From Chromatiaceae bacterium (lineage in GTDB: Bacteria > Pseudomonadota > Gammaproteobacteria > Chromatiales > Chromatiaceae), in contig JACKMT010000002.1 in assembly GCA_024235255.1 (NCBI GenBank), positions 620,001-684,000 on the forward strand: 64,000 nt of DNA, written 5' to 3'. The translations under genes were made by a program, and so were the position numbers. The notes beneath the pieces are model-generated. The model was not told where the DNA came from. It saw only the letters and a list, made by a program, of their open reading frames with translations, and ran no database searches. Of this stretch, positions 8,869 through 18,795 are shown piece after piece (the first letter of the stretch is position 1; each line of letters opens with the position of its first letter).

Positions 8869-11424
8869 TCACGCTCCGGGTGCCTGCCCATCATCGAACG
8901 CAGGCGTGAGCGCCCAGCAGGCTTCACCCCGGCGGGCAGTAAGGAACGAGACCAATCGCTCAGCCGCCGCATCAAGCTCGGCAGGATGCGCAGCGGCATC
9001 ACGGTAAGTTTGCACCCACTCCGCCTGAAGCTGCTCGAACACCTGCATGTCTTCAAACTGCAGCCAGTTCACCTCGGGTACTAAATGCGCGGGACAGTTG
9101 AGGCGCACCGTCTCTCTGGCCAGCTGCCGGAATCGCGGATCCTGGAAACGGGCGGTCCATGCCGGGAACAGAACAGTGAGGCGAAGCGAAAAAAAATCGT
9201 GCTCCACAATATCTGCGGCGCCGCTCTTTACGCCCTGACTTCTGGGCCGCAACAAGAGATGCTCGACGACATGCATCCCTTCACTCCCGGTGTTCAGCAG
9301 CACAATCAGCCGGCGCAGCCTGTTAACCGCCTCGATTGCGGCGCGGCGATCCGCAAAGGCGCCGAGCCGCCACCAGGGAGCATCACCGTCCGGCAGCAGA
9401 AATGCCTGCCAGTCGCTGCTCCCTTTGACATGCCCCAAGCGGTAGTTAGCCAGCGAGATGCCTCTGTGCAAAACCGTCTCCGCAACTTTACCCGCTCGCT
9501 TTGGCAGCAGCCGGCCCACCTGCCCCATCAATTGCGGCAGCGCCTGAACGCCTACACCCGGCTCAGCGGAGTCTTCCTCTGCCAGCACCGGCACCTCATC
9601 CTCCCAAGCCTTATCCGGCGGCACGAAATCAGCGCTGCCGCACCTGCCCGGCTCCGCTTCGTCGGCGTGTGACCCGACGATCAGATCATCCGGCAGCGGC
9701 CGCAGACCGTGCTCCGAGAAACGCTCCGTCAGCGAGCGGCTCCGGTCATCGGTAAAACCCAACAGGCAGCTCACCCGCTGCTGCAGACCGGAAGCGGTGG
9801 CCTGATCTGGGTCCAGATAGTCGCACGCCGCACCGCGATCTCTGGTCAATTGCGCGATGGCGCGCAGAAACCGGGCCTTGTACTCAACCAGCGCAGGCTC
9901 CCTTTCACCCGGCAGCGCATAGCTGTTGAACGCCCGCAGCGAGCTCTGATGGAAGCTCTCGCCGTACAGCGCCAGCAGGTAGTCGAGCAGGCGCCCCTTG
10001 CGCTCGTAAAAGTTATCGTAGCGCGCCACCGCCGAGGCGACGACCTCAGCAGCCTGCGCAGGATAGATCCCGTCTAGACCGGATACCTGACTCCGATCCA
10101 GAAGCTGCGATGCGTAGGTGCTTTTATCACCGTCGTCCAGCGAATAGAGGCTGCTGAGATGCGCCAGATCTGCTGCGGTGTCAGCAATCATCTGATCGAA
10201 CAGCAGCAGGTATCCCTTGAGCTGCCGGCTGCGCGCGCGCACCTCCGGAGCAACCGATTCCGTCAATCCGACGGCACCGACCCGATAGACCGAGGGAAGA
10301 TGCGCCTGAATTGAGGTGTACTGCTGCAGATCCAGGTGCTCACCGCGCGGTGCGGTATAGAGTTTACGCAGATCCTGCACCGCATAATCGGCGCCGCTGC
10401 TTTTAAGCACCAGCGCATCAAGCCGATGCTTGAATGGCTCGAAGGGTGGATGCAGCATCCGGCCGAGGCTGGTCAACCGGATCTGCACCTGCTCCGGGGC
10501 GCCCGGAAGACGCAGCCGCAGCACCCGGTCAGGTGCGCCGGCGCTGATGCTGTCGCGCCTGATCTTCCCGTCTATCCGGAAATAGAGGTCGCGCAGATAG
10601 GCCACACCATCGATACCGCTGAGCAGCGAGAAGAGGTCGGCAACCGAATAGCTCGCCGCTACCGAAGCGGTATCCTTCCCGGCGTAAAATCCACGTTGAC
10701 TCAGCGGTCCGGTGAACAGCTCCTCCAGCGGGCGATCCTCGCGCCGGGCCTCCTCGAAGGGAGAAAAACGAACACGGGAAGTAACATGTTCTGCACAGCG
10801 ATGATAGATCTCTGCGAGAATCTCCCCGGGATCCCTGCCCCGCGCAACCTCGACGTCGGCACAGATGTCGAACTCGAGCTCGTCGAAGCAGGCGATCTCA
10901 TACACATCTTCACACAGGTTGCGGGTACGGCTGAAGAGACGCGCAGCCGCGGCGAGGATCTCCTCCCGCTCTAGCTCCCCGGTGGTCGGGCGCGGTCTGA
11001 GCAGAATCTGATACAGGCCTGTGGGCAGGCGCTTCCCGCCCCGGTCTGTCGCCATCGGCCTGATCGCCACATCGTCCAGGGCGGCGACCGCATCCAGTAG
11101 GACGCGGCGGTAGTCGGCCGGCGTCGCCGGCCGGCAGGGAAAGATACGCTCGGGCAGCTCCAGCGCAAGGCGCGCAAAGTCGATCTCTCCGTCAGGCGAA
11201 GTCAGGTGGTCGGCAACGTCAAACTCGGATCGATAAACCAGATCGGTGAGCGCGTAGCAGATCTGTTCCAGGATTGTCACGCCGGGATCGTGGACGTTGA
11301 AGTCGCTCCAGTTCTCCCCGGCAAACTCCTGCGCGCAGGCTATACCCAGGCGCCGCAACGCAGCAAAACTGAGCTCGTCGCTATCGTCTGGCTGATCCAA
11401 TACCTGTCGGCTGGCTTCAGCCAT
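8869..11424 (-). CDS. eCIS baseplate wedge protein (Afp12-like)
   Basis: About 851 residues from the ATG at 11424, which has GGGGAACGGG upstream. A TTG at 11526 would extend it by 34 residues of Arg/Gly/Cys-rich sequence unlike the family, so I reject it. The N-terminus carries the eCIS baseplate signature: LSFAALRRLG, then SDFNVHDPGVTILEQICYAL and TDLVYR. This segment is shared by Afp11 and Afp12 proteins and links to T4 gp6-like wedges. The rest has many short alpha/beta blocks without catalytic motifs. It lies between the fibre-like gene and the tape-measure gene. A run of eight A near 9190 falls inside the gene without disrupting it. Confidence 0.85.
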   Translation of the reverse strand: MAEASRQVLDQPDDSDELSFAALRRLGIACAQEFAGENWSDFNVHDPGVTILEQICYALTDLVYRSEFDVADHLTSPDGEIDFARLALELPERIFPCRPATPADYRRVLLDAVAALDDVAIRPMATDRGGKRLPTGLYQILLRPRPTTGELEREEILAAAARLFSRTRNLCEDVYEIACFDELEFDICADVEVARGRDPGEILAEIYHRCAEHVTSRVRFSPFEEARREDRPLEELFTGPLSQRGFYAGKDTASVAASYSVADLFSLLSGIDGVAYLRDLYFRIDGKIRRDSISAGAPDRVLRLRLPGAPEQVQIRLTSLGRMLHPPFEPFKHRLDALVLKSSGADYAVQDLRKLYTAPRGEHLDLQQYTSIQAHLPSVYRVGAVGLTESVAPEVRARSRQLKGYLLLFDQMIADTAADLAHLSSLYSLDDGDKSTYASQLLDRSQVSGLDGIYPAQAAEVVASAVARYDNFYERKGRLLDYLLALYGESFHQSSLRAFNSYALPGEREPALVEYKARFLRAIAQLTRDRGAACDYLDPDQATASGLQQRVSCLLGFTDDRSRSLTERFSEHGLRPLPDDLIVGSHADEAEPGRCGSADFVPPDKAWEDEVPVLAEEDSAEPGVGVQALPQLMGQVGRLLPKRAGKVAETVLHRGISLANYRLGHVKGSSDWQAFLLPDGDAPWWRLGAFADRRAAIEAVNRLRRLIVLLNTGSEGMHVVEHLLLRPRSQGVKSGAADIVEHDFFSLRLTVLFPAWTARFQDPRFRQLARETVRLNCPAHLVPEVNWLQFEDMQVFEQLQAEWVQTYRDAAAHPAELDAAAERLVSFLTARRGEACWALTPAFDDGQAPGA

Positions 11425-11522
11425 AACCCGTTCCCCGAGCCGGCCGCAACCCGGTTGGCGATCCAGCCAACAGCCGGGCCGGCAGCGTACCGGCCTCCGG
11501 GATGCCGCAGGCTGCCCGTGAA

Positions 11523-12335
11523 TCAATCATCTTTGCTCCGCGATCTGATGCCGCCGCCCGCTTCGGCCAAGGAGCCCGCCATCGCTGCGTCGAACCACAG
11601 CCGGGTGATATGGTAGCGGACGAAACAACCCTCGCCGAAGTCGCAGCCGGAGCGCAGCTGCAGCCGGAACTCCCGGTTGTGGCCCCTCCAGCGCAGCTGC
11701 AGCCGGTCTCGGCGCGAACTGTAGTAGGCGTGCTGGGCGCGGATCCGGTTCTTGCGTCTGAACAGGTTGAACAGTATGCCGGCGGGGTTGTAGGCGTTCA
11801 TCGCGACACCATGCAGCATCGCGTAGCGGCCCGTTTTTGGTTTGCCGACGCCGGCGATGACTTCGAGCGCATGGCACCCGGTCAGTGTCTCGGTAACGTC
11901 GTGCCAACGTCCGTCTGCCGGCACTGCCAACTCGGCGGAAGCGGTGCCGATGCGCCCTTTGGCGCTGACAAAGCCGTCAACATCAAGTTCGTGAACAGGA
12001 TCCTTCCGGTTGACGCCCACCTTGCCGTCCGGGGTGAGCGAGAGCACCGTCAGCGGCTGCCCCGCGTCATCCAGTTTCCGGAACAGCAGCTTGTCCCGTT
12101 CTTCGTCGTAGCCGATCGACCAGAGCGCTTGCGGCGAGCGGTTTTCGCGGAAAAAGCTGATCAGGCTGTCGAACGTGCCAAGCGATGAGATCTCCAGCCC
12201 GAACTCGGCTGTTTTCTTGAATCCGTCGTCGACCTGATTGACCGTCGAGTCAATAAAGTCGCCAAAATGGTCCGCAGACGGCAGCGCTCCACGCTGAAAA
12301 AAGAGCTTGAGTGTGTCTCTACCTTTGCGCGCCAT
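11523..12335 (-). CDS. Putative eCIS fibre-like or baseplate accessory protein
   Basis: 270 residues. The N-terminus has FFQRGALPSADHFGDFIDS followed by an amphipathic helix. The centre has LTPDGKVGVNRKDPVHELDV then DGFVSAKGRIG, which resembles the 'GNVGIGTTNP..LDVNG' beta-prism segments of phage tail fibres. The C-terminal half is Arg- and aromatic-rich, with FFRENRSP-type and RDRLQLRWRG stretches and no recognised receptor-binding fold. It sits between the two baseplate wedge genes. No long Afp13-type adenovirus-like fibre is present elsewhere in the operon, so this is the best candidate for a host- or surface-contacting part. Function is inferred from position and the fibre-like segment. 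Confidence 0.6.
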   Translation of the reverse strand: MARKGRDTLKLFFQRGALPSADHFGDFIDSTVNQVDDGFKKTAEFGLEISSLGTFDSLISFFRENRSPQALWSIGYDEERDKLLFRKLDDAGQPLTVLSLTPDGKVGVNRKDPVHELDVDGFVSAKGRIGTASAELAVPADGRWHDVTETLTGCHALEVIAGVGKPKTGRYAMLHGVAMNAYNPAGILFNLFRRKNRIRAQHAYYSSRRDRLQLRWRGHNREFRLQLRSGCDFGEGCFVRYHITRLWFDAAMAGSLAEAGGGIRSRSKDD

Positions 12336-12380
12336 GAGCAGAGCCCCTGTCGTCGAATATCTGCATAGTGTTACCAGGCC

Positions 12381-15300
12381 CTAATGGGTTCCGCCAATGA
12401 TGAATGTACCGCCAATGTCCAGTTCGCCGATCCCGGCAGGCTCCGGCTCAATGGGCTCCACTCCCCGCATCGCCTCGATGAAATGGCGCTCCATCGGTAC
12501 CGCCAGACTCCAGGGATAGCGCCAGCGAATCCGGTGACTCTGCGCGGTGGATGAACCGCGGCTTACGGTATCGGCCAACGTGTAGCGATCTGCGCCGTCC
12601 TCGGCGATGTGCAGCATTGAGAAATCGGTCACCTGTTCGACATAATCGCGGCTGCGGATGAAGCCCTCGACCGCCTCGCGGCTGATCATCCAGCCAAACC
12701 TCGCCTGGTAGCCAAACGGGATCCACGGACAGAGGAAATCCGATACATCGTGATTCAGTTTTCGAACGTAGAATCCCGCATTGGTATCGTCCAGGAACTT
12801 GGCCTTGCAGCGCACCTGCACCCGCTCGTAAAGTGCATTGCGTACCTCGATCGAGACAAATGGCGAGGCGAGCTGACGGATATAGTCGCGGATCCTTTGC
12901 AACTGCTGCACATCCAGCATCGGGCGACGATAGGCCAAGTTTTCGCCTTCTCCTGCCGCCGGCACCACCACGACCAGAACCCGCCCCGGCCTGGGCTGCG
13001 CCTTGGCCTCCGGATCGAATTCAGCGGGGACCAGACCTTCGAAGCACTTCACCTTAAACACCTCCGGGAAGCGCTCCAGCACCAGCCGCTCATAATCCCA
13101 TGCGTTGACCGCCCGCGCTTTGTGATTCAGACGTTCGCTGATCCGGGTCAGGAAGCCTCTCCGGCTCTCCTGCGGCGCCCCCCGCTGGGATCCGCGCAGC
13201 TGCACCAGCGCTGCGATTCCGGGAACGGATCCGGCGGTTCGCCACCGGCTGTCGGGCGGCAGTTCTTCGGGAAACTGTGCACCAGCGTCGACCCTGCGCC
13301 TGGCCCGGATCACATTGGCGTGCACCGAACGCAGCCGCGGCAGTGCGTCCAGACGCTCGTTGGCGCCGACCCGCAGCCAGGCCCTGCCGGCCGGCATCAT
13401 GCTGCTCTGCCGATCCAAATCCTCCGGCAAAATCAAGGTAACCACTCCCGAGCAGATAAAACCGTTGCTGGTATCCAGTACGATGTTCATCGCTGGCAGC
13501 CGCTGCCACCCTTGCGCGTTCAGGTAATACCAGGTTACGGACGGGCTCTCGAATGCGCTCTGTTGATTGGTCTCTTCATTCAAATCGAACAGCAGCGTGA
13601 GCGCCTCTCCGCTCGCTCCACCGTTGATGCCGATGAAGAGATTGCCATCGGTATCGTATCTCGGCAGCAGCGCGTAGGGATTGCCGGCCCGAATCGGCCG
13701 CAGCTCAGCATGACCGAAGGGGTGCAGGTGGAACAGCTGCTGGCGCGGCTGCGTGCGCCCGTCGTCTACGCAGATCCTGGTACGCGCCGCATAATCCACC
13801 GACACCGAAGCCAATAAAGGTGTGTACGGTGGGTTCGGCACCCGCCCGAGCGGCTTCTTCGCACGCACTCTCTCGGAGAGTGCAGTTGCCAGCAGCAGCG
13901 GGTATTCGGCATGACCGAAGGCGCCCTCAGGACCGCTTAGCCCTAAGCGGATGAAACCGTTCCCGGCGCCCAGCTGCAGATCGAACTTAGCTTCACCCGG
14001 CACTGCGTCGATCGGGCGAAAAAGATCGAGCGCCTCGATCGCGATCGAATGGGTGCGGTTGAGTCTGTCGGTCGGGCCGGTCGGCTGAAACAGCGGAACC
14101 GAAGGGCGCTGCCGTTCCGGCTGCGGCCGCCAGATCCCATCCTGCAAAACCGCGATGTCGATGCGGATATCCGCTTCCGCAATTGCCTGCCGGTATCCCG
14201 CATAGTGCGATGTAAATCCGCCAAACGCGGTCGGCAGCTCCGCCCATTCAAGATTGAGCGTCAAACCGGTGAGCCGTTTCTGCGCCACCTCATAGCTTCC
14301 GAGTGCAAGATAGGAGCTCAGCGTCGGCTGCGGTCCGAACGGTTGAAACGGCTTGGATGAGTCGATCTTGCCGATGTTGTTATACAGCTTCAGGTCGCGC
14401 AGCCCCTGCACCCGGACATCGAGCGTGACAGCTTCCAGCGGCAGCGGATCGAACAATGAATAGGCACAGAAACTGGCCTGCGGATTGTGCTGGAAGCGGA
14501 TCAGAGGCGCGGCAGCACCCAGACGCCCCCCATGTATCTCACCGCTGTAACAGACGATCGGCTCGACCTCCGGACCAAGCGTGAAGCGGAAGCAGAGACC
14601 GCGGCGGAGGCGCCCCGGATCCCGCTCCAGTCGCGTTGTCACGAATCTGTCGACGAAATACCAGCCGCTTGGAGTCGTCAGCGAGATAACGAAGATCTCC
14701 TTGAGCAGCCGCTGAAACGCCGCCTCGGGCCCCATTTGCAGCAGCTGTTCAAGCACCCGCTGAGCCTGCGGTGCAAGCAACTGCCTGGCAACCTCGGTAA
14801 GCTGCTGCCGGAACTGCGCGTCCACCCCCGCGTCCGAAAACAGAATGAAGTGCCGGAATATCCTGCCAAGCAACTGCCGGAAGGCTTGCTCAGCGCCATC
14901 GCATCCACCCTGCAGCGCCTCAAGTTCGCGGCGAAACAGATCGTAGCCCGGACGCGCGCCGGACTCGCCGCAATCCCCTAACTCAACCTGGATCTCGACG
15001 CTGCGGCGCCCTTCGCCCAACAGCAGCAACGGGGAGGCAACAGCAAAACCGATGTTTGCATCCTCCGCACTGCGGTAGCCGGCAAGGCGGGAACTCGTCC
15101 CGAAGAGCGGCCAGTCTGCAAGGCTGGCGCCCGATTGCGCTGCAACACCCAGGTCGCGCCGGAACGCTTTTATTCGGGTGACGTAGCCAAGTTCAGTTTC
15201 CGGCGATATAAATCGGTCGCGCTCGAAACGCAGGGTGCAGAGGCTCTCCACTCGGGCATCGGAGATCAGCGTATCCCGCTCGCTGATAAAAACGAGCTCG

Positions 15301-16223
15301 CCCCCCCCGTCACCGGCACGGGCAACCAGCTCGGTCCCGGCGGGGAACAGAATGCCGCTGTGGCCTTCAGCCGGGCGCACCGAGAAGTAGCGATGATCGG
15401 ACCGCTGCCGGTGGGGGAGCGCCCCAAGTACGCGGCGGTAGTAAAAATCGAGATGCCTTGCGGTAAAGCGGTTAAATTGTCCGTTGACCTTTTCAAGCAG
15501 CTTGAGAAAAACGAAGAACAGCGCGATCGCCGGTTCATGCCGCTGTGATGGCAGCGCCTCAGCCAGATAGGGGCGCAGGATGCCCTGCAGATGGGCGATG
15601 AAATTAAGCAGTGATGCGACGATGGTACGTACCTGATCGCGCAGTGGCTGCACCATATCCCGCACCGCCGTCGCTGCATCGCCGGCGTTCGGACGGATGC
15701 CCCATAATCGATGAAAACCGCCAAAACTGAGTTGCATCAGCGCCGGCATGTCGGGGCGGAGAAGGTCAATGATCTGTGCGAGCCGCTGCAGCTCGCCGGT
15801 GACGGATTTGCTCAGCAGCGGCTGAATTCTAGCGCTCAACTCGCCCGCCACAGGATGCCGCGAGGCGCGCAGCGTGGTGAGCCAGAGATCGATCTCCTGC
15901 GCGGTCTCGAATGCGAACTGCACACTATGCTCCAGCCCTCGGTCGCATCGGCTGGCGAATTCAGACTCCAGTTGCCGGACATCGGCGCTCAGAATATGCG
16001 CCATAACCACCACTTCGTTGGTTGCAAAGAGATCGCCCCAGGCGCCTCGACGCTGATCGCTCAGGTCATAGAAGGCGAAGTGCTTGGCAATGTCGAAACC
16101 GAGGGCGAGGGAAGCGTTGAATCCTCTCTCCTCAGGCTGGAAATAACCCGGCTCCAGCGCGCGCGGAAAACGGTCTGCCTGTTCCGTGCCGTCCGGCATG
16201 GTGTAGTTCGGGCGATCGCTCAT
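12381..16223 (-). CDS. eCIS baseplate wedge protein (Afp11/gp6-like, baseplate J family)
   Basis: 1280 residues. The C-terminal 350 residues carry the gp6/baseplate J signature: RISERLNHKARAVNAWDYER, then LVLERFPEVFKVKC, then a run on RPGRVLVVVVP and SIEVRNALYERVQVRCKAKF. The N-terminal 900 residues are long and carry no enzyme motif; they include NKHFAFYD-like aromatic segments and many beta stretches. Such proteins make the wedge ring around the spike hub. The product is longer than many Afp11 homologues. It follows gp25 by 42 bases and precedes the fibre-like gene by 45. Confidence 0.85.
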   Translation of the reverse strand: MSDRPNYTMPDGTEQADRFPRALEPGYFQPEERGFNASLALGFDIAKHFAFYDLSDQRRGAWGDLFATNEVVVMAHILSADVRQLESEFASRCDRGLEHSVQFAFETAQEIDLWLTTLRASRHPVAGELSARIQPLLSKSVTGELQRLAQIIDLLRPDMPALMQLSFGGFHRLWGIRPNAGDAATAVRDMVQPLRDQVRTIVASLLNFIAHLQGILRPYLAEALPSQRHEPAIALFFVFLKLLEKVNGQFNRFTARHLDFYYRRVLGALPHRQRSDHRYFSVRPAEGHSGILFPAGTELVARAGDGGGELVFISERDTLISDARVESLCTLRFERDRFISPETELGYVTRIKAFRRDLGVAAQSGASLADWPLFGTSSRLAGYRSAEDANIGFAVASPLLLLGEGRRSVEIQVELGDCGESGARPGYDLFRRELEALQGGCDGAEQAFRQLLGRIFRHFILFSDAGVDAQFRQQLTEVARQLLAPQAQRVLEQLLQMGPEAAFQRLLKEIFVISLTTPSGWYFVDRFVTTRLERDPGRLRRGLCFRFTLGPEVEPIVCYSGEIHGGRLGAAAPLIRFQHNPQASFCAYSLFDPLPLEAVTLDVRVQGLRDLKLYNNIGKIDSSKPFQPFGPQPTLSSYLALGSYEVAQKRLTGLTLNLEWAELPTAFGGFTSHYAGYRQAIAEADIRIDIAVLQDGIWRPQPERQRPSVPLFQPTGPTDRLNRTHSIAIEALDLFRPIDAVPGEAKFDLQLGAGNGFIRLGLSGPEGAFGHAEYPLLLATALSERVRAKKPLGRVPNPPYTPLLASVSVDYAARTRICVDDGRTQPRQQLFHLHPFGHAELRPIRAGNPYALLPRYDTDGNLFIGINGGASGEALTLLFDLNEETNQQSAFESPSVTWYYLNAQGWQRLPAMNIVLDTSNGFICSGVVTLILPEDLDRQSSMMPAGRAWLRVGANERLDALPRLRSVHANVIRARRRVDAGAQFPEELPPDSRWRTAGSVPGIAALVQLRGSQRGAPQESRRGFLTRISERLNHKARAVNAWDYERLVLERFPEVFKVKCFEGLVPAEFDPEAKAQPRPGRVLVVVVPAAGEGENLAYRRPMLDVQQLQRIRDYIRQLASPFVSIEVRNALYERVQVRCKAKFLDDTNAGFYVRKLNHDVSDFLCPWIPFGYQARFGWMISREAVEGFIRSRDYVEQVTDFSMLHIAEDGADRYTLADTVSRGSSTAQSHRIRWRYPWSLAVPMERHFIEAMRGVEPIEPEPAGIGELDIGGTFIIGGTH

Positions 16224-16265
16224 AAGCGGCGCTGCAACCCGCTTTCGGCCCGGCGCAGATACGCC

Positions 16266-16676
16266 CTATAGCCGCACATTGGTGCCTTCCTGAAAATAGA
16301 ACGGGTAGACGATGTTGCTGCGCGTATTGGTAGCACGAATGGCATAGTGCACCTGGATCTGCAGCAGACCGTCGTAGGCCTGATCGGCATCAACGCTCAC
16401 CCGGTCCAGCTGTATGCGCGGTTCAAAGAAGAGAATGGCGCGTTCAACCGTCTCCCGGATATCGCTTATCATCCGTTCGTTTACGCTGTCAAACAGCAGC
16501 GCATGCAGCCCGCAACCGTAATTCGGCTGCATGACACGCTCGCCCGGTCGGGTGGCCAGCAGAATCTTCAGGCTCTCCGCAATATCCTCCTCCTCAGAGG
16601 CGATCCTCACCGCCTTCGACAACGGGTCGAACTCAAGCGGAAAACCCCATCCCTTGCCGAGGAACGACTTATCCAA
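16266..16676 (-). CDS. gp25-like baseplate wedge protein (Afp9-like)
   Basis: 136 residues, GPW/gp25 family. The start is a TTG at 16676 with AGAGGG just upstream. The N-terminus GKGWGFPLEFD is typical, as is the core EDIAESLKILLATRPGERVM followed by NYGCGL; the invariant ATRPGER-type loop is intact. This is the small universal wedge subunit that nucleates sheath assembly in contractile tails, T6SS and eCIS. It lies directly after the PAAR gene (7 bases). Confidence 0.92.
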   Translation of the reverse strand: MDKSFLGKGWGFPLEFDPLSKAVRIASEEEDIAESLKILLATRPGERVMQPNYGCGLHALLFDSVNERMISDIRETVERAILFFEPRIQLDRVSVDADQAYDGLLQIQVHYAIRATNTRSNIVYPFYFQEGTNVRL

Positions 16677-16683
16677 AATCCCT

Positions 16684-16983
16684 CTAACCCCCGATAATTA
16701 CTGTCGGACAACCCATGACAATCGACCCGCCGTGCGCTGTGGTATCGCCGATCCTGGCAGCGGGTTTGCCGGCGATCATCACCGTCGCCGAGCCCTTGAC
16801 GATCGAGTCCGGCGGGCCGACGCAGACACAGTTATCACCGACCACCGCCGCCGGCAGTTTACAGATCAGCACGGTCGCCACGCAGGGCCCGACGATCGGG
16901 CCGCCGACATGCGGTATCGGCGGCAACCCGGGAGTCGCCATCGGGCAGGTGTGCATATCGGTTATTCTCGCCGCAGGCGGCAT
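16684..16983 (-). CDS. PAAR-domain spike tip protein (Afp10-like)
   Basis: 99 residues. It has the PAAR-repeat layout: PPAARITDMHTCP at the start, PHVGGPIVGP, then GKPAARIGDTTAHGG. His/Cys residues suited to tip metal binding are present (HTCP near residue 12, and the later H of TAHGG). It would cap the VgrG-like spike and sharpen the needle. It has no C-terminal toxin extension, so it is structural only. It lies between the spike gene and gp25. Confidence 0.93.
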   Translation of the reverse strand: MPPAARITDMHTCPMATPGLPPIPHVGGPIVGPCVATVLICKLPAAVVGDNCVCVGPPDSIVKGSATVMIAGKPAARIGDTTAHGGSIVMGCPTVIIGG

Positions 16984-17028
16984 AGCCTCCCCCTTAATTG
17001 CGCCGGTTGCTGATGCCGTACCGGCGTT

Positions 17029-18792
17029 TCAATTGATCATCACCATGGATCCCTTCACCGTGGTCTGTCCGGACGAAGAGAGCTCCGCGCTTGCGCTGCC
17101 CTCGGCCGAGAAGGCGACATTTGCCTTGCTGCTGACGTTCATGCCCTCGACACTGACATCGCCGACCGCCGTCAGCGAAATGTTACCGTCGGCCTTGATC
17201 TCTATATCTTTCGGGCTGGAGAGCAGAATACCCGCCGGTTTCAGCTCGACCTTGTTGTCGTTCTGATCCTGCACCAGGATCGACTTTTCGTCATCGTTCA
17301 GGACGACCCTGTTCTGCGCCGGCGTAATGATGGTGATGACCTTTTTCTCCTCGTCAAACTCGACCCTTAACTTGCTCCGGGTCAGGATCGCCTTGGTGTT
17401 GTTCTGCTCCTCCGGCTGGTACGGCGGTTTGCGTTTGCCGCTGTACAGGCTTCCCAGTATCACCGGGTGGGCCGGATCGCTGTTCAGATAGCCCAGCACC
17501 ACTTCGTCGCCGATCTCGGGGATGAAAAAAGCACCGATGCCGTCAGAGGCGTAAAATTTCGCCAGCCGCGCCCAGACCCCTTCCGTTTCCGCCTGCAGCA
17601 GCGGCACCGACACTTGCACCCGGTAGTTGTTTTCCGGATCCTCGTGCAGCTTCTTGACCACACCGATCTGCAGCCCCTGAACCCCGGGCACCAGCGCCGA
17701 CGCCGCCGGCGCTATCAGCTGATGCTGCTCGGCAAACCAATCCTCGGGCAGGCCGAACTCAACCTGCGTGATCCAGTTGCCCGCGGAGATATCCTGCTGC
17801 ACCGCGGTCACGTAAACGTCGCCGTTGAACCGGTCGCCGACACCCTTCAGCTCGATGACGCCGCCGATTTTCGCTTTGGCGCTCCCCTGGAAGCGCATCC
17901 TGCCGCGCACCCGCGCGAGATCGGCTTTGAGCTGCCGGCTCTCCGCCCAGCGCTTCAGAAAACCGGACTCCAATGGCACATTGGTCTGCAGCCGGTATGA
18001 CTTGAGTCCGAGCACCTGGTCCAGGTCGCCCGACTTGAGATTGCCCTGTTTTGTCACCGGCTTGGCCGCTGCGCTTTGCGCGTCCAGCTGCTGCTGTTTT
18101 GAGTCCCAACTAACGGCTTTAACCTCCTGCAACTGGGTGCGGGCATCGATATCGGCATCAAACTCGATCAGATCCTCGCCGTAAGTGACCCGCAGATCGG
18201 CGGAACCCAGTTCGGGCGCCTCGACGCTAACCTTGCCGTCATCGACCAGCACCAGCAGGCCGTTGGCCTCCGCCCGGGAGAGGATAAAGTCCCAGTCCGT
18301 GCAGTAGTACTGGACTAGTTCGGGATGCTTCGCCGCGGTCGACGCCACGCTCGATGTCACGCTGCTGTAATTGCCGATGATGGTGCGGATTACTGCATCA
18401 TCCTTTGCCTCGACGAAGTTGGCGTTTTTCCGCCCCAGGGTCATGGCAACGGCTTTGTCACGGCACTCCACCACCAGCCGCGACGGGCTGCCGCCATCGA
18501 TCCTGATGCCGTGGCGGACAACGATGCCTTTGAACAGCCGATGCTCCCCGCTCCCGTAGCCGGCCTTTAGCTCTATCTCCGCGCCCGGCTTGAAGGTTTG
18601 CGCATTGCTGAGCGGAAAGTCCTGCTCCGGCATATCGCCATCGATCAGCACCAGCGTCGCTGCGGCGATCCGGTTGATCTTCTTGCTGACCAGCACCGAT
18701 AACACCTCGACGCTGTCATCGATCTCTCTGCCGTCGCTCAAAATCTTCAGCGTGACGACGCCGACCGAGTCTTTGTTGGGTGAATCGGGCAT
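17029..18792 (-). CDS. VgrG-like spike/hub protein (Afp8-like)
   Basis: 587 residues. Residues 1-350 look like the gp27/VgrG hub, with VSKKINRIAAATLVLIDGD near the start and SRLVVECRDKAVAMTLGRKN. A gp5 OB-fold follows at about 370-455, with GVWARLAKFYASDGIGAFF and PEIGDEVVLGYLNSDP. The end (about 510-587) is a beta-helix-like run of short DIEIKADGNISLTAVGDV repeats. It forms the central spike that carries the PAAR tip. The gene begins 3 bases after the LysM-adaptor stop, so the two are translationally close. No effector domain is fused at the C-terminus. Confidence 0.93.
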   Translation of the reverse strand: MPDSPNKDSVGVVTLKILSDGREIDDSVEVLSVLVSKKINRIAAATLVLIDGDMPEQDFPLSNAQTFKPGAEIELKAGYGSGEHRLFKGIVVRHGIRIDGGSPSRLVVECRDKAVAMTLGRKNANFVEAKDDAVIRTIIGNYSSVTSSVASTAAKHPELVQYYCTDWDFILSRAEANGLLVLVDDGKVSVEAPELGSADLRVTYGEDLIEFDADIDARTQLQEVKAVSWDSKQQQLDAQSAAAKPVTKQGNLKSGDLDQVLGLKSYRLQTNVPLESGFLKRWAESRQLKADLARVRGRMRFQGSAKAKIGGVIELKGVGDRFNGDVYVTAVQQDISAGNWITQVEFGLPEDWFAEQHQLIAPAASALVPGVQGLQIGVVKKLHEDPENNYRVQVSVPLLQAETEGVWARLAKFYASDGIGAFFIPEIGDEVVLGYLNSDPAHPVILGSLYSGKRKPPYQPEEQNNTKAILTRSKLRVEFDEEKKVITIITPAQNRVVLNDDEKSILVQDQNDNKVELKPAGILLSSPKDIEIKADGNISLTAVGDVSVEGMNVSSKANVAFSAEGSASAELSSSGQTTVKGSMVMIN

Positions 18793-18795
18793 AGG

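Noticed and set aside
10336..10974. Plus-strand 212-codon frame inside the Afp12-like gene
   Set aside because: It is antisense to a conserved baseplate gene and has no motif.
11427..11526. TTG start at 11526 for the Afp12-like gene
   Set aside because: The extra 34 residues are Arg/Gly/Cys-rich and unlike the family, whereas ATG 11424 has a ribosome site.
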